A stretch of DNA of 64,000 nucleotides, taken from assembly GCA_031292515.1 (NCBI GenBank), contig JARLGZ010000233.1:1-64000 (forward strand), read 5' to 3'. Made by a program: the position numbers and the translations under genes. The notes under the pieces are model-generated. The model ran no database searches, was not told where the DNA came from, and was given only the letters and a program-made list of their open reading frames with translations. The stretch comes from Puia sp. (GTDB lineage: Bacteria > Bacteroidota > Bacteroidia > Chitinophagales > Chitinophagaceae). Every line of letters begins with the position of its first letter. Within the stretch, counting starts at the first letter, position 1. Positions 25,588-34,680 of the stretch are shown piece by piece.

Positions 25588-26634
25588 CTATTCTCTCGCC
25601 TTTATAAAATCGCTGACGATATAGCTGATGAGTTTCCCGATGGTATCGCTCTTGCGGCCGTCATTCAGCGCCGCAGCTCCTTCCGCAATATGCAGATAGG
25701 CGATCTTTGAATCGATCGCGGCAAAAGTCACATATTGCCGGGCATGCAGGGGGGAAAGCCCGGAGGGCGTGATGGCGCTTGAAAGGGTGTCTTCAATACA
25801 GTCCAGATCAAGCTCGAGACCAATGTAATTTTCTTCGGTAAAACCGGTAGCGTGGGCTACCGATTGAATAAAATTCTTCTTCTCCAGGATGAAGATATCC
25901 TCGTAAGTGATAAAATCCATGAACGGGTTGTTGACGATATCCAGCCAGACATTCTGCGGCAGATAATTCTCGTGAATACCGATCGCGCAATATTTCTGGA
26001 GGTACCCGTCTTCTTCCGCATACCGGAAGCCATTCCCGCTATGACGTCCCTCCGATGGCCGGTAGTCCGTATGCGCATCGAGATTGACACAATTGATCTG
26101 CGCCAGGGGTATCAGCCCGGCTTTATACAAACCTTTGGCAGCCCCCTTAATCAGCGGGTAGGCGTTATTGTGGCCTCCGCCGATTACGATCGGTATCTTC
26201 TGGCACGAGGCAATCACCTTTACAAGCGATTCCACTTCGTCATCGATCGTGTTGACGGCATGGCGATAGGCTTCTATCTTTTCTTCCGGCCCGTGAGCGT
26301 TTGCTTCGATGACCCGTTCCAGATCGCTGAAGTCGAAATGTCCCAGCAGCAGGACGGATTCTCCGGAAAGGAAGTCGTTGCTTTGAATATTCAGAAACGA
26401 GGAAAGGAAAGGTGTCCAGGAAGAACCGGCGCCCCCCGTTCCTGAGTTGGCCCTGACCCCGATGTCCTCGGGGATACCGAAGAGCACATATTCGGCGGCG
26501 GTCTTTTGCAATGACTTCTCCAGTTCGTTCCTGTCGGCAATACATTCCAGGCGTTCGCCCAATTTTGTCTCGTATCGCCGAAGTCTTGTCAGCGAGAGAA
26601 TATCATTTTTGCCGTAGAATATGAAGTGGCTCAT
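25588..26634 (-). CDS. hutG: Formimidoylglutamase (arginase family)
   Basis: Last step of one branch of histidine breakdown: N-formimidoyl-glutamate to glutamate and formamide. The 348 residues carry the ureohydrolase dimanganese ligands in GGGHNNAYP (His155), NLDAHTDYRP (Asp186, His188, Asp190) and GLELDLDCIED. The arginase-family fold and the company of hutI, hutU and hutH on the same strand support formimidoylglutamase rather than arginase or agmatinase. An N-terminal extension of about 50 residues is present, as in Bacteroidota homologues. It is the most distal gene of the hut cluster. Confidence 0.88.
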   Translation of the reverse strand: MSHFIFYGKNDILSLTRLRRYETKLGERLECIADRNELEKSLQKTAAEYVLFGIPEDIGVRANSGTGGAGSSWTPFLSSFLNIQSNDFLSGESVLLLGHFDFSDLERVIEANAHGPEEKIEAYRHAVNTIDDEVESLVKVIASCQKIPIVIGGGHNNAYPLIKGAAKGLYKAGLIPLAQINCVNLDAHTDYRPSEGRHSGNGFRYAEEDGYLQKYCAIGIHENYLPQNVWLDIVNNPFMDFITYEDIFILEKKNFIQSVAHATGFTEENYIGLELDLDCIEDTLSSAITPSGLSPLHARQYVTFAAIDSKIAYLHIAEGAAALNDGRKSDTIGKLISYIVSDFIKARE

Positions 26635-26753
26635 ATGGACGATTGTCCGGACAAACCTACGGGAAAAGAAGATCCCGGAAAAAGAAATTGCCCGGAAGGG
26701 AAATTTAGATCGGGTTTACAGGGGATCCGGAGATCATCCCCGGGGAACCCTCG

Positions 26754-28949
26754 TCAGTCCGATTCGGAAGGACGCCTGCGGGGCCGGATGAAATCCAGCG
26801 GATTTTTCCTGAAATACCGCCAGAGGATGCCCAGGAACTCGGGGTATTCCTTCAGACGTATCCCCCTGGACTTGACGGCCACCAGGAAGGCCAGGAAAAA
26901 GCTGACCGCGAAATTCAGGAAACCGATTCCCAGCACACCCGCCAGGACGGTGGCCAGGTAGAGAAGCCGGACCTGTCCGAAACCCAGGCCGTAAACCGCC
27001 AGGGACGTATTCCCCGCGGAGATCGTGATATGGCGGATGTCAAAGGGAATACCCAATTCCCTTCCGAGTATGGTAGACATACCCAGGAAGAAACCCAGGG
27101 CGATATTGCCGATGATGGATCCCGCATGTTTCTCGATATAACTCCCGATCCGTTGCAGCCTTTCAGGGGAAAAAGAGAGGCGCAGGATAGGGTGGCTGCG
27201 GAGCCTTTCGGGAATATGGCTATAGTGGATCTTATTCTGCACGTATCCCGCGATAATACCGCTCAAAAAAAGAAAGGCTCCCGTATTGCAGGCGTAGAGG
27301 AGGGACAAACTGTGCCAGGGATGATTGTCTTCGAGCATCTTTTCCGCGGCCGCACCGGACACTAGTTTCACATGCACGATCTTCTCATAAAGCCAGGCCA
27401 GGGCCCATACTCCCGGGAATACCACGATAAGGTTCCCCGCGAACGAGGCGATCTGGCTGCGGGATACCTTGGCCACGGTGATGGCAAGGTTATAGAGGTT
27501 TGGCTGATGCGCATTTTTTTTTGTGTCCAATGAGCCGGCAACGGCGCTGGCAGTAAAAGCCGGTTGTTTGGTGGCCAGGGTCGTATGCGTCTCCTCGATG
27601 GCGACAAAACCGACACTGTAGTTGACGCTATAGGCGAACCCATGCCAGAATACCGGCATCTCGATCTTCGTGATCAGATTTTTAATGATGACCACTCCGC
27701 AGACCCATGCCCCACCGCCCATGGCGCTTTTCAGCATAGCCCGGTATTCAGCCGGCGTAGACGTGATATATTTATTTCCTTTGGATCCCTTGTGTTCGGC
27801 GATCTGGTAGGCGAGATACCCGAAACACTGGGACGCGAATTCGCGGATACTGTTTTTCCGGTTCTCATTGCGGACCAGCATCCGGAAGAAATCGACAAAT
27901 TTGCCGGTGTCATGCTGCGACGGTCTCTTCGACAATTTAGCCCGTCGCAGCATGACGTTTAGTGATGGACCTTCCGCCGTCATACCTGTGGTCTGCCCCG
28001 GGAAGTCATGATCATTATCCAACAGATCGGCGAGTATCGTCATGCGGTCAAGCCGGTTGGCGAGTATCACCAGGATATAGGTCTGGCGGAGGCTGGCGCC
28101 ACGGAGGGAGTGGTTGTCCCGGATAAAATCGATACAGGCGTAACAACGACCCATCATATGCGCCATCCGCTCCGGAAGATCGTCCGATACGGAAGGATCG
28201 TCCGACCCGGAAGGATCACCCAACTCATCGATGCCGGGCAAAACCTCCCCGGTGTTCCGGGAATTCTCCGGAAGCCGGGAACGGGCAGGCCGCCGGGACA
28301 ATTTCTTTTCAAGTTCCTGAACCAGGTAATTCTGCTGCAGGAAAGGATTGTCTTCCCGGTCTTCCGGAGAGATATAGTCCAGCACATTCCGTTCCAGACC
28401 CAACTGGGCCACCTGGAACCCCAGGGTCTTCAGAGAAGGCATCAACTGCTGCAGGATCCGGCTGTCATCGATATGGAGAGAAAGACCAATACTTTCGAAA
28501 AAAGATATCCAGGTCTCCCGCGAGATCTGTTCGACCCATTGATAGTCCGTACTGCGAAAGAAGACCCGGTTCACCACATAGAGGAAATCATGCTCGGATT
28601 GCAGGGAAGGCAATAGCTTGTGCTTGAGCCTCCCGAAAAACTCTTCCCAGAATCCCCGGGCAAGCGGGATACCGCTTTCCGTCAGGGCCGCATAAAGATC
28701 GGTCCGGATAAGTTGCGACAACAGGGCATGCTGCAGGTTGGTCAGCAGCACAGGATGCCGGTGCAATTCGGCCGTGATAAACTGCATGTTTTCATTCGCA
28801 TCCTCCTTCTCCGCTGAAGGCCTGATGGCGGAAAAAAAAGAAACCAGGAAATCCAGCCCCTGTTTACTGTCCGTAATGGGGATGATGGTGCTTCGTGCCG
28901 TCGCCGTTTCGATAAAATCTGGCTTATTCTTTTTCCTGCGTTTAAACAT
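26754..28949 (-). CDS. Gcr/PF10136-type membrane protein (annotated site-specific recombinase family)
   Basis: A 731-residue protein resembling the family named after the gonococcal Gcr site-specific recombinase. The N-terminal half is soluble and helical. The C-terminal half (about 390-715) has several membrane segments (ACGVVIIKNLITKIEMPVFWHG region, GNLIVVFPGVWALAWLY, FLFLSGIIAGYVQ, ALGFFLGMSTILGRELGIPF). No tyrosine or serine recombinase catalytic motif is visible, and the many membrane helices make a DNA recombinase unlikely, so the family name should not be taken as function. It sits within the hut gene order. Whether it has a role in histidine use is unknown. Confidence 0.75.
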   Translation of the reverse strand: MFKRRKKNKPDFIETATARSTIIPITDSKQGLDFLVSFFSAIRPSAEKEDANENMQFITAELHRHPVLLTNLQHALLSQLIRTDLYAALTESGIPLARGFWEEFFGRLKHKLLPSLQSEHDFLYVVNRVFFRSTDYQWVEQISRETWISFFESIGLSLHIDDSRILQQLMPSLKTLGFQVAQLGLERNVLDYISPEDREDNPFLQQNYLVQELEKKLSRRPARSRLPENSRNTGEVLPGIDELGDPSGSDDPSVSDDLPERMAHMMGRCYACIDFIRDNHSLRGASLRQTYILVILANRLDRMTILADLLDNDHDFPGQTTGMTAEGPSLNVMLRRAKLSKRPSQHDTGKFVDFFRMLVRNENRKNSIREFASQCFGYLAYQIAEHKGSKGNKYITSTPAEYRAMLKSAMGGGAWVCGVVIIKNLITKIEMPVFWHGFAYSVNYSVGFVAIEETHTTLATKQPAFTASAVAGSLDTKKNAHQPNLYNLAITVAKVSRSQIASFAGNLIVVFPGVWALAWLYEKIVHVKLVSGAAAEKMLEDNHPWHSLSLLYACNTGAFLFLSGIIAGYVQNKIHYSHIPERLRSHPILRLSFSPERLQRIGSYIEKHAGSIIGNIALGFFLGMSTILGRELGIPFDIRHITISAGNTSLAVYGLGFGQVRLLYLATVLAGVLGIGFLNFAVSFFLAFLVAVKSRGIRLKEYPEFLGILWRYFRKNPLDFIRPRRRPSESD

Positions 28950-28983
28950 GTTCGTCTCTTTGAGGCAAGGATTATGCCATTAA

Positions 28984-29011
28984 GTGAGTAGTCAATGGTG
29001 AGTTGTGAGCG
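28984..29011 (-). repeat. Two 14 bp units of the GTGAGTAGT repeat, inverted relative to the array near hutI
   Basis: Two adjacent 14-base units (GTGAGTAGTCAATG and GTGAGTTGTGAGCG) occur just upstream of the PF10136 gene. They are in the opposite orientation to the five-unit array at 29127-29196, so the 200 bp gap is bounded by inverted copies. Confidence 0.6.
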
Positions 29012-29126
29012 GCTTCAAAAATTCGATCCTTGCACCATTATCACGCTGCCCGTCAATAGTTGTCCAACTATTTCCAGTTATTGATTACTCCCTGCTTATG
29101 ATTCAATATTGTCCTTTAATACAAGC

Positions 29127-29196
29127 GGCTCAGTACTCACTACTCAGTACTCACAACCGACTACTCACAACTGACTACTCACTGCTGGCCACTCAC
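29127..29196 (+). repeat. Five 14 bp tandem repeats running into the 3' end of hutI
   Basis: Units at 29127, 29141, 29155, 29169 and 29183 each end in ACTCAC (for example AACTGACTACTCAC). The last units cover the hutI stop codon and its final codons (VSGQQ), so the array touches the coding end. Between this array and the inverted pair at 28984 lies a small hairpin, AATAGTT-GTCC-AACTATT. Confidence 0.8.
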
Positions 29197-30477
29197 TATT
29201 TCCCCCCCGATCATCACTTTGTCTATCAGATTGGAGCCGAATGCATAGGGCAGGTACGCCAGGGAGGGAACCGGCTTCGTAAAGATCAGGTTTGCCCGTT
29301 TCCCGACGGTGATACTTCCTGTCTCACTACCCAGTCCCATCGCATAGGATCCATTGAGGGTAGCCGCATTGATGGCTTCCTCCGGAAGCATCTTCATGCC
29401 GATACAACTCATGGCGATAACAAGGTTCATGTTCCCGCTGGGAGATGAACCGGGATTATAATCAGAAGCCAACGCCACCGCACAGCCTGCGTCGATCAGA
29501 TCGCGGGCAGGTTGAAACGGCATTCTCAGAAAGAAGGCGGCCGTGGGGAGCAATGTGCAGACCATCTCCGAACCTGAGGAATGCCTTCCGAGCAGCCCGA
29601 TTTCCTCTCCCGTCAGCGTCTCGAGATGATCGAGGGAGAGCGCGTTCAGCCGGATACCGGCTTGAATGCCGCCGATGCTGTTCAGTTGATTTACATGAAG
29701 CTTTGGTTTTAACCCGTGACGGATACCCGCCAGACAAATCGTTTCTGTTTCCGCCGCGCTAAAAAAGCCCTTTTCGCAAAACACATCGATGTAATCAGCT
29801 AACCGCTCTTCCGCGATGACAGGCAACATCTCCCGGACGAGCGAATCGATATATCCCTGGTGAACTTGCCGGTGTGCCAAAGGATAGGTGTGGGCCCCCA
29901 GGAAAGTAGCTTTAATAGAGAGGGGCGATCGCTGTTTTAGTTTTCTGATTACCCGCAGCATCTTTAACTCTCCTTCCACGCACAGCCCATAGCCGCTCTT
30001 GATCTCGATCGCGCCTGTCCCCAGCCGGGTCAGTTCCTGCAACCGGTTCCATGCCTGATCGAAGAGATCTTCTTCTTCCATGTCGTTCAACTTTTGAGCA
30101 GAATGCAAAATCCCTCCTCCCCTGGCGTTTATCCCGGCGTAGCTGAGCCCCCTGATCTTGTCGACGAATTCTCCTTCCCGGCTGCCGGCAAAAACCAGGT
30201 GGGTATGACTGTCGCACCAGGCCGGCAGGACGAACTGCCCGGTAGCATCGATAGTTTGCAAGTCCGGAGAAGAGCTCGAAATAGAAAGACCTTCCTGCAT
30301 CCCCTTCCCGCTTTCCAGGTCGGACATGGGGCCATAGCCGGCAATCTTCCCATCGGTAATAAACAGATAAGCGTTTTCAATGGAAGGAAGAATAGCCAAC
30401 TCCTTGCCCTTCAGCAGGCGGGACTGTTCCCGGGTATTCCAAAGCTGTCTGATATATACAATCAATTGGGGGCTCAT
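29179..30477 (-). CDS. hutI: Imidazolonepropionase
   Basis: Third step of histidine degradation, 4-imidazolone-5-propionate to N-formimidoyl-glutamate. The 432 residues belong to the amidohydrolase superfamily, with metal-binding HxH in CDSHTHLVFAGSREGEF (His91, His93), YAGINARGGGI, TFLGAHTYPLAH and ASDYNPGSSPSGNM, all HutI signatures. It lies between hutG and hutU on the same strand but is separated from each by unrelated genes. Its stop codon is inside a 14 bp tandem repeat. Confidence 0.95.
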   Translation of the reverse strand: MSPQLIVYIRQLWNTREQSRLLKGKELAILPSIENAYLFITDGKIAGYGPMSDLESGKGMQEGLSISSSSPDLQTIDATGQFVLPAWCDSHTHLVFAGSREGEFVDKIRGLSYAGINARGGGILHSAQKLNDMEEEDLFDQAWNRLQELTRLGTGAIEIKSGYGLCVEGELKMLRVIRKLKQRSPLSIKATFLGAHTYPLAHRQVHQGYIDSLVREMLPVIAEERLADYIDVFCEKGFFSAAETETICLAGIRHGLKPKLHVNQLNSIGGIQAGIRLNALSLDHLETLTGEEIGLLGRHSSGSEMVCTLLPTAAFFLRMPFQPARDLIDAGCAVALASDYNPGSSPSGNMNLVIAMSCIGMKMLPEEAINAATLNGSYAMGLGSETGSITVGKRANLIFTKPVPSLAYLPYAFGSNLIDKVMIGGEIVSGQQ

Positions 30478-30513
30478 CGGGGCTAAATTACTGGAAATTC
30501 TTTGATAACCCTG

Positions 30514-32292
30514 CTACAGGAAATCGGCCTTATCCAGTTTCCGGGCGATCCTGCAGGCTGCGTTAATCAACCCCACATGGCTGTATGTCTGGGGAAAATT
30601 CCCCCATTGAGAGCCGTCGCCGGTAGCGTCTTCGCTAAAAATCCCCAGGTGATTGCTATATCGGAGAAGCCGATCCAGGTTCCTGACCGCGTCCTCTACC
30701 CTGCCGGTGCAAGCCAGCGCATCCACATACCAGAAAGCGCATACCAGGAACGTAGATTCAGGAAATCCGAAGTCGTCATAATGCTTATACCGGTAAAAAA
30801 GGCCCTGCTCGGTGAGCAATTCCTTTTCCAGGGCCTCAATATGCCATTTCGCTTTTTCCGAATGATGATCGAGGTAGTCCATCGTGATCATGGCAAGGGT
30901 ACTGGCATCGAGGTTTGCCGTTCCGATGGCCTGGGTGAACAATCTTTTTTGCGGATCATAGGTTTGCTGGATTAGGCGGTCGGCGGCGACGGCCAATTGT
31001 TGTGATTTATGCATCAGGTCCTGGTCCCCGAACAAGGCGGCAATCTTATAGGCTGCTTTCGCCCCGGCCCAATGAAATAGCAACGTGTAGGTATGCACCT
31101 GCACCTGGCTTCTGAATTCCCATAAGCCCGCATCGGGCTCCGACAAAGTCCTTTCTATCTGACCGAGCAGCCAGGGAACTACTTTTCGAAAGCTGTCCTT
31201 TTGCAAAAACACCAGCCTTTTGTCCGTGTATAAAGGCAGCAGGCTCACCAGCACTTGTCCATATACGTCGTGTTGGGATTGGATATAGGCCTTGTTGCCG
31301 GTGCGCACCGGCTTGTTTCCCATATACCCGTCCAGGTCCCGGGTACTCTCATATAATTTTTTGTCCCCGGTAATGGAATAGAGAGGCTGCAGCGAGTTCT
31401 CCGCATTACGAAGAATATTGTAGATAAAATCAAAATACTTCTCCAGTTCCTCGAAATGACCGATCTGGTTAAAAGCGCGCAAGGTATAGTGAGCATCCCG
31501 GAACCAGCAGTAGCGGTAATCCCAGTTACGGGTGCTGTCATGGAATTCGGGCAGACTGGTTGACCCCGAAGCGATGATCCCGCCCGTATCCTCATATTGG
31601 TGCAACTTCAGGACCAACGCTGACCGGATGATCTCTTCCTGATAGATATCGGGCAGGTAGGAACTCTTGATCCAGGCCTGCCAGTCCTGAACGGTTTTAC
31701 GGATAAACTCTTCGGCCGTATGCTGCAAAGGCGCCTCCAGCGGCTCTCCGTAGGTCAGCACGAGATATCGGTCCTGGTCCAGGACAAAGGACTGTTCTTT
31801 TTGTATATAGCTGAGGGGGATATCCGTCGTGAGCCTGACCTGCTGATCGAGGTTCAGGTAGCGGATATGATTGCTGGCGATCACGGACTCCGGCACCAGC
31901 AGGCCGTAGTCTCCCCGTGGCTGGCAGGAGATCCTGACAGAGGGTTCGCCCTCCAGCAATTCAATCTTGCGAACCAGCATCAGGGGTCTGAATTGTCTTT
32001 CATATATCCTCATACGCGGAGCACAATCCTTCACAACAAAACGTCCGTCCGAACAGGTGAACTCCGTGCATAGCACATTCGTATTTGGAATATAGTACTG
32101 GCGCGCGCTGTAAGACTCCCCGGAAGGCTGGATATAAAAATGACCGCCTTTCTCTTCATCCAGCAGGGAACCGAACAGGAAACTGCTGTCGAAGCGGGGC
32201 ATGCACATCCACTTCACATTCGCCCGGGTATCGATATAGGCCAGATAGGAGCAGTTGCCGACCACCCCCATATTGTATTTATGAACCGGCAT
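30514..32292 (-). CDS. Glycoside hydrolase family 15 protein (glucoamylase/trehalase type)
   Basis: A 592-residue cytoplasmic-looking protein (no signal peptide) with the GH15 layout: an N-terminal beta-sandwich (about 1-230) and an (alpha/alpha)6 catalytic barrel with NWDYRYCWFRDAHYTLRAF and a late ESTFLVCAFWYVDAL. Bacterial GH15 enzymes hydrolyse alpha-glucans or trehalose. Its start overlaps the end of the trehalose-phosphate synthase/phosphatase gene by 14 bp, so the two are translated together. That context favours trehalose or a related alpha-glucoside as substrate, which is an inference. Confidence 0.87.
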   Translation of the reverse strand: MPVHKYNMGVVGNCSYLAYIDTRANVKWMCMPRFDSSFLFGSLLDEEKGGHFYIQPSGESYSARQYYIPNTNVLCTEFTCSDGRFVVKDCAPRMRIYERQFRPLMLVRKIELLEGEPSVRISCQPRGDYGLLVPESVIASNHIRYLNLDQQVRLTTDIPLSYIQKEQSFVLDQDRYLVLTYGEPLEAPLQHTAEEFIRKTVQDWQAWIKSSYLPDIYQEEIIRSALVLKLHQYEDTGGIIASGSTSLPEFHDSTRNWDYRYCWFRDAHYTLRAFNQIGHFEELEKYFDFIYNILRNAENSLQPLYSITGDKKLYESTRDLDGYMGNKPVRTGNKAYIQSQHDVYGQVLVSLLPLYTDKRLVFLQKDSFRKVVPWLLGQIERTLSEPDAGLWEFRSQVQVHTYTLLFHWAGAKAAYKIAALFGDQDLMHKSQQLAVAADRLIQQTYDPQKRLFTQAIGTANLDASTLAMITMDYLDHHSEKAKWHIEALEKELLTEQGLFYRYKHYDDFGFPESTFLVCAFWYVDALACTGRVEDAVRNLDRLLRYSNHLGIFSEDATGDGSQWGNFPQTYSHVGLINAACRIARKLDKADFL

Positions 32293-34519
32293 ATTCTTTT
32301 TCGGTTAAAGCGTTGGGGGTACTCAGGATTCCGAGGAACGGGATCACCTGCTGCTGGGACAGGATGGAATATTGGGCAGCGGAAGCGCCGGCGCTGACTT
32401 TGACGGTATAGGCCTCCCCCTCCAGGGCTTTGAACATATCTTCGTCCGTGGTATCATCCCCGATACACAACACGAAATCCGGGTCCATTTCATTGACAAT
32501 CTTCAAAGCCGTAATCCCCTTGTCAAAACCGGAAAGACGCACTTCAACGACCTTATTGCCGTCGACTACCTGCAGGGTAGTATTCTGGACCAGTGAGGAC
32601 AGGTTGTTCAGCAGCTCCCTGGAACGGCTAAACCCAAAATCGGGCGCGGTATTCCGGTAATGCCAGGCGATCGTATTGGCCTTCTCCTCTACAAAAGAGC
32701 CGGCGCAGCGGATAACAAAGATCTGCATGATCCGACGGATCTCCTCTTTCCAAAGATCAGAGACCGAAACCAATTGCTGCCAGTTATCGTTCTTCTTTTT
32801 AAAACTGGCGCCGTGTTCAGCCACGAGCGTCAGAGGTAGCGCCCCCAGCCAGCGGTCCAGGGAAGAAGCGTCCCGACCGCTTATCACTACGATATTGTTT
32901 TTTGGATCCGACGAGAGCCTGCGCAGCAGGTCGGTCAAAGCGGCTCCCGGGTGGGCTTCCGTCGGGTTCCTCGTAAAAGGCACCAGGGTGCCGTCATAGT
33001 CCAGCAGGAGACAGCGGTTACTGGCACGTTGATAATGTCGCCGCATTTGGACGATCGATCTGTCATCCAGCAGCCGGACCTCTTGTTTCTGCTGCTCGAT
33101 CCTGACCTGCGTCAGCTGCTCCAGGAAATCATTGACCCATTTCAGCACATCGTATTCCTGCAGGCGCCTCTGCATCTGTGACAGCCTGTTGCGCTGCTCG
33201 TAGACGGGCATGGTAAACGCCCTGGCAATCGCACCGGCGACATCGGTGACATCAGTCGGGTTTACCAGGAGCGCCTCGCTCAGCTCACTGGCCGCTCCGG
33301 CCAGTTCACTCAGGATCAATACACCGTGTTGTGTCGCACAGCTGGCGACATATTCCTTGGCCACCAGGTTCATGCCGTCGCGCAAAGGGGTGATAAGGGC
33401 CGCGTCCGCCGCCTGGTAAAGAGCAAGCAGCTCGTTAAAAGCAAGATGATTATACCGGTAAATAAGCGGCTGCCAGCTGATGGTGGAAAACCTTCCGTTG
33501 ACGGCGCTGATCTTCTCTTCTATCAGTTTCTTTCGTTCCGTATAAGCAGGTATGGTATCGCGTGAAGGGACGATATTCAGGATGAACACCATTTTCTCGC
33601 GCCATTCGGGATAGTTTTCCAGGAAATACTCGAAGCCATTCAGACGATGCATCATCCCCTTCGTATAATCCAGCCTGTCGACGGAGAAGACGATCTTCTT
33701 TTCGTCGAAATTCCTCCTGATCTCGTTACGGGACTCCAGGATATCGTGGTCGTAGGCCGCCTGGTTGAATTTTTTATAGTCGATCCCGATCGGGAACAAG
33801 TCGACCTTCACCAATCGCCCCTGATAGAGCAGGGTCCTGAAATAGTTGTCGACGCCGAGCAGCATTTTAACGGACTGGATGAAATGCTGCACATAGTCAT
33901 AGGTGTGAAAACCGATCAGGTCGGCGCCCATCACCCCTTCCAGCAAGGTCTTCTTCCACTCGGAAGGCAGGAGCCTGAATATCTCGTAGGAGGGAAAGGG
34001 GATATGCAGGAAGAATCCCACCGTGATGTCAGGGATCCTCGTCCGTAATAACTGGGGAAGGAGCATCAACTGGTAGTCGTGTATCCAGATTTTATCGCCG
34101 GGCTGCAATAAGGGCGCTATTTTTTCGGCGAAGATCTGGTTCATCCTTTTGTAAGCCTCGAAATAGGCAGTCTCATACCGGGCCAGCGAAGAGAAATAAT
34201 GAAAAAGAGGCCAGATTACCGAATTGGAGAATCCATTGTAATATTTGTCGTAGACCTCGTTATCCACAAACAGGGGCACGATGTTAAAATCCTGGTTTTG
34301 ATCCTGAGAAGCCGCGACCAGGTCCCAGTCCTCCTGTGGAAAATCCGCCACACCGAACCACAGCCTTTCGGTGAGCTCGCTTTTTTGCGATCCCTCGCTT
34401 TCGAAATAACTTTTGATGGCAGAGACCAAACCGCCCGAGCTTTGCCGTATATTTATCTTGTCGCCTTGCCGGTCCAATGAGAAAGGAAGCCTGTTCGAAA
34501 TAATAATCAATCGATCCAT
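32279..34519 (-). CDS. otsA-otsB: Bifunctional trehalose-6-phosphate synthase/phosphatase
   Basis: A 746-residue fusion that makes trehalose from UDP-glucose and glucose 6-phosphate. Residues 1-470 are a GT20 synthase (LIIISNRLPFSLDRQG, WIHDYQLMLLPQLLR, DRLDYTKGMMHRLNGFE, LRDGMNLVAKEYV). Residues 490-746 are a HAD-type phosphatase with LLLDYDGTLVPF, VVISGRDASSLDRW and CIGDDTTDEDMFKAL. Such fusions are usual in Bacteroidota. The surprise is position: the gene and its GH15 partner lie between hutI and hutU. Trehalose is mainly an osmotic and stress protectant. Confidence 0.95.
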   Translation of the reverse strand: MDRLIIISNRLPFSLDRQGDKINIRQSSGGLVSAIKSYFESEGSQKSELTERLWFGVADFPQEDWDLVAASQDQNQDFNIVPLFVDNEVYDKYYNGFSNSVIWPLFHYFSSLARYETAYFEAYKRMNQIFAEKIAPLLQPGDKIWIHDYQLMLLPQLLRTRIPDITVGFFLHIPFPSYEIFRLLPSEWKKTLLEGVMGADLIGFHTYDYVQHFIQSVKMLLGVDNYFRTLLYQGRLVKVDLFPIGIDYKKFNQAAYDHDILESRNEIRRNFDEKKIVFSVDRLDYTKGMMHRLNGFEYFLENYPEWREKMVFILNIVPSRDTIPAYTERKKLIEEKISAVNGRFSTISWQPLIYRYNHLAFNELLALYQAADAALITPLRDGMNLVAKEYVASCATQHGVLILSELAGAASELSEALLVNPTDVTDVAGAIARAFTMPVYEQRNRLSQMQRRLQEYDVLKWVNDFLEQLTQVRIEQQKQEVRLLDDRSIVQMRRHYQRASNRCLLLDYDGTLVPFTRNPTEAHPGAALTDLLRRLSSDPKNNIVVISGRDASSLDRWLGALPLTLVAEHGASFKKKNDNWQQLVSVSDLWKEEIRRIMQIFVIRCAGSFVEEKANTIAWHYRNTAPDFGFSRSRELLNNLSSLVQNTTLQVVDGNKVVEVRLSGFDKGITALKIVNEMDPDFVLCIGDDTTDEDMFKALEGEAYTVKVSAGASAAQYSILSQQQVIPFLGILSTPNALTEKEYAGS

Positions 34520-34680
34520 AGTGCCAGTTTTTTATGAAAGAAAGGAGTTCCTTTTCCTCTATTCCAACAATAAGGCCAGAAAATCAGGCGACTATGTCCC
34601 GCCGGCTGAGGTCAGGGACCGTGTCTGTAAAGTCATGGAATGTCAATGATGAAGAGTTGGCAATTCTTCCGGCAGGTCGT

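Noticed and set aside
26754-28949. PF10136-type gene as a site-specific recombinase or mobile element
   Set aside because: No recombinase catalytic residues, no terminal repeats or target duplications were seen, and the C-terminal half is a membrane protein.
29127-29196. Short direct repeats as a CRISPR array
   Set aside because: The 14 bp units have no spacers between them and no cas genes are present.
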